From: an uncultured Oscillospiraceae bacterium | GTDB lineage: Bacteria > Bacillota > Clostridia > Oscillospirales > Oscillospiraceae | Direction: 5' to 3' | Assembly (NCBI GenBank): GCA_910578735.1 | Contig: CAJTSQ010000010.1 | Location: 5,211-69,210 of the forward strand | Length of the DNA: 64,000 bases | Part shown: positions 63,755 to 64,000 of the stretch, piece by piece | How positions within the stretch are numbered: position 1 is the stretch's first letter | Layout: each line of letters starts with the position of its first letter | Program-made: the position numbers and the translations under genes | The notes under the pieces: generated by a model | Told to the model about the DNA's origin: nothing | Database searches by the model: none | What the model saw: the letters and a program-made list of their open reading frames with translations, nothing else

Positions 63755-64000
63755 ATGAACAAGTTGAGTATCAAGAGCGGCGACACCGTCGTCGTCCTGT
63801 CCGGCAAGGACAAGGGCAAGCAGGGCAAGGTCATGTCCGTGGACCCCAAGGCCGGCAAGGTGGTTGTGGAGAAGGTCAACATGGTCTCCCGCCACACCAA
63901 GCCCCGCCAGCAGGGCCAGCAGGGCGGCATCCTCCAGAAGGAGGCCCCCATCTACGCCTGCAAGGTGCAGCGCGTGTGCCCCAAGTGCAGCAAGCCCACC
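63755..64000 (+). CDS. rplX: 50S ribosomal protein L24 (partial, cut by window end)
   Basis: The first 82 codons of L24, an assembly initiator of the large subunit, are present: KLSIKSGDTVVVLSGKDKGK and VEKVNMVSRHTKPRQQGQ. GGGAGGG precedes the ATG at 63755. The window ends inside the gene. Confidence 0.95.
   Translation, partial: MNKLSIKSGDTVVVLSGKDKGKQGKVMSVDPKAGKVVVEKVNMVSRHTKPRQQGQQGGILQKEAPIYACKVQRVCPKCSKPT

Noticed and set aside
1..64000. CRISPR arrays, tRNA or rRNA genes, insertion sequences, prophage
   Set aside because: No regular repeat-spacer pattern, no tRNA cloverleaf noticed by eye, and no transposase or integrase among the coding regions. A tRNA scan was not possible.

Overview
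The window is GC-rich (about 60-65%), densely coded chromosome. A sporulation-type SpoIID protein, RNase Y, strong AGGAGG ribosome binding sites, a YtrA-type GntR operon, a YknXYZ-type exporter, an S-layer homology protein and the standard S10/spc ribosomal order point to a Gram-positive, probably anaerobic Clostridia member. The overall look resembles the Oscillospiraceae/Flavonifractor group; that placement is inference from style, not from an alignment.

Layout. 0-7.3 kb is housekeeping: spoIID-like, rny with a structured leader, a small XRE regulator, gap (minus), an orphan PAS/HATPase protein, and the rpsF-ssb-rpsR operon. 7.4-11.1 kb holds an M20-type amidohydrolase, a MATE transporter and a ribokinase-like PfkB kinase. 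11.6-29.4 kb is the accessory heart of the window: an ABC sugar/nucleoside-type importer, methylthioribose kinase (MtnK), methylthioribose-1-phosphate isomerase (MtnA), a divergent DeoR regulator, a split transketolase, a RuBisCO-like protein, two class II aldolases, PduL, a CoA-acylating aldehyde dehydrogenase, PduS, shell proteins (one PduT-like BMC-T, one BMC-H, three BMC-P) and a FucU mutarotase. 29.4-34.5 kb has a low-GC DUF262/DUF1524 protein, DhaL-DhaK and a ROK-like protein. 34.6-57.4 kb is mixed: PHP phosphatase, YknXYZ-like exporter with an SLH protein, aldo/keto reductase, PfkB kinase plus D-lyxose isomerase, GntR/ABC operon, EFR1 flavodoxin-ferredoxin, UDP-galactopyranose mutase and glycosyltransferases, a small XRE switch, a PadR operon with a duplicated gene pair, and two membrane-associated glycosyltransferase-type proteins. 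57.6-64.0 kb is the S10 operon from rpsJ into rplX, cut by the window end.

How the accessory genes may work together. The importer brings in a 5-modified ribose (5-methylthioribose or 5-deoxyribose). MtnK and MtnA turn it into the 5-modified ribulose-1-phosphate. A class II aldolase can split this into DHAP and a two-carbon aldehyde (methylthioacetaldehyde or acetaldehyde), which the microcompartment oxidises to acyl-CoA and acyl phosphate through the aldehyde dehydrogenase and PduL, with PduS/PduT moving electrons across the shell. The RuBisCO-like protein and split transketolase suggest a second route through a 1-substituted xylulose-5-phosphate. No B12 diol dehydratase, ethanolamine lyase or glycyl radical enzyme is present, so this is not a standard PDU, EUT or GRM compartment. 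The substrate assignment is inference; the gene families and their order are read directly from the sequence.
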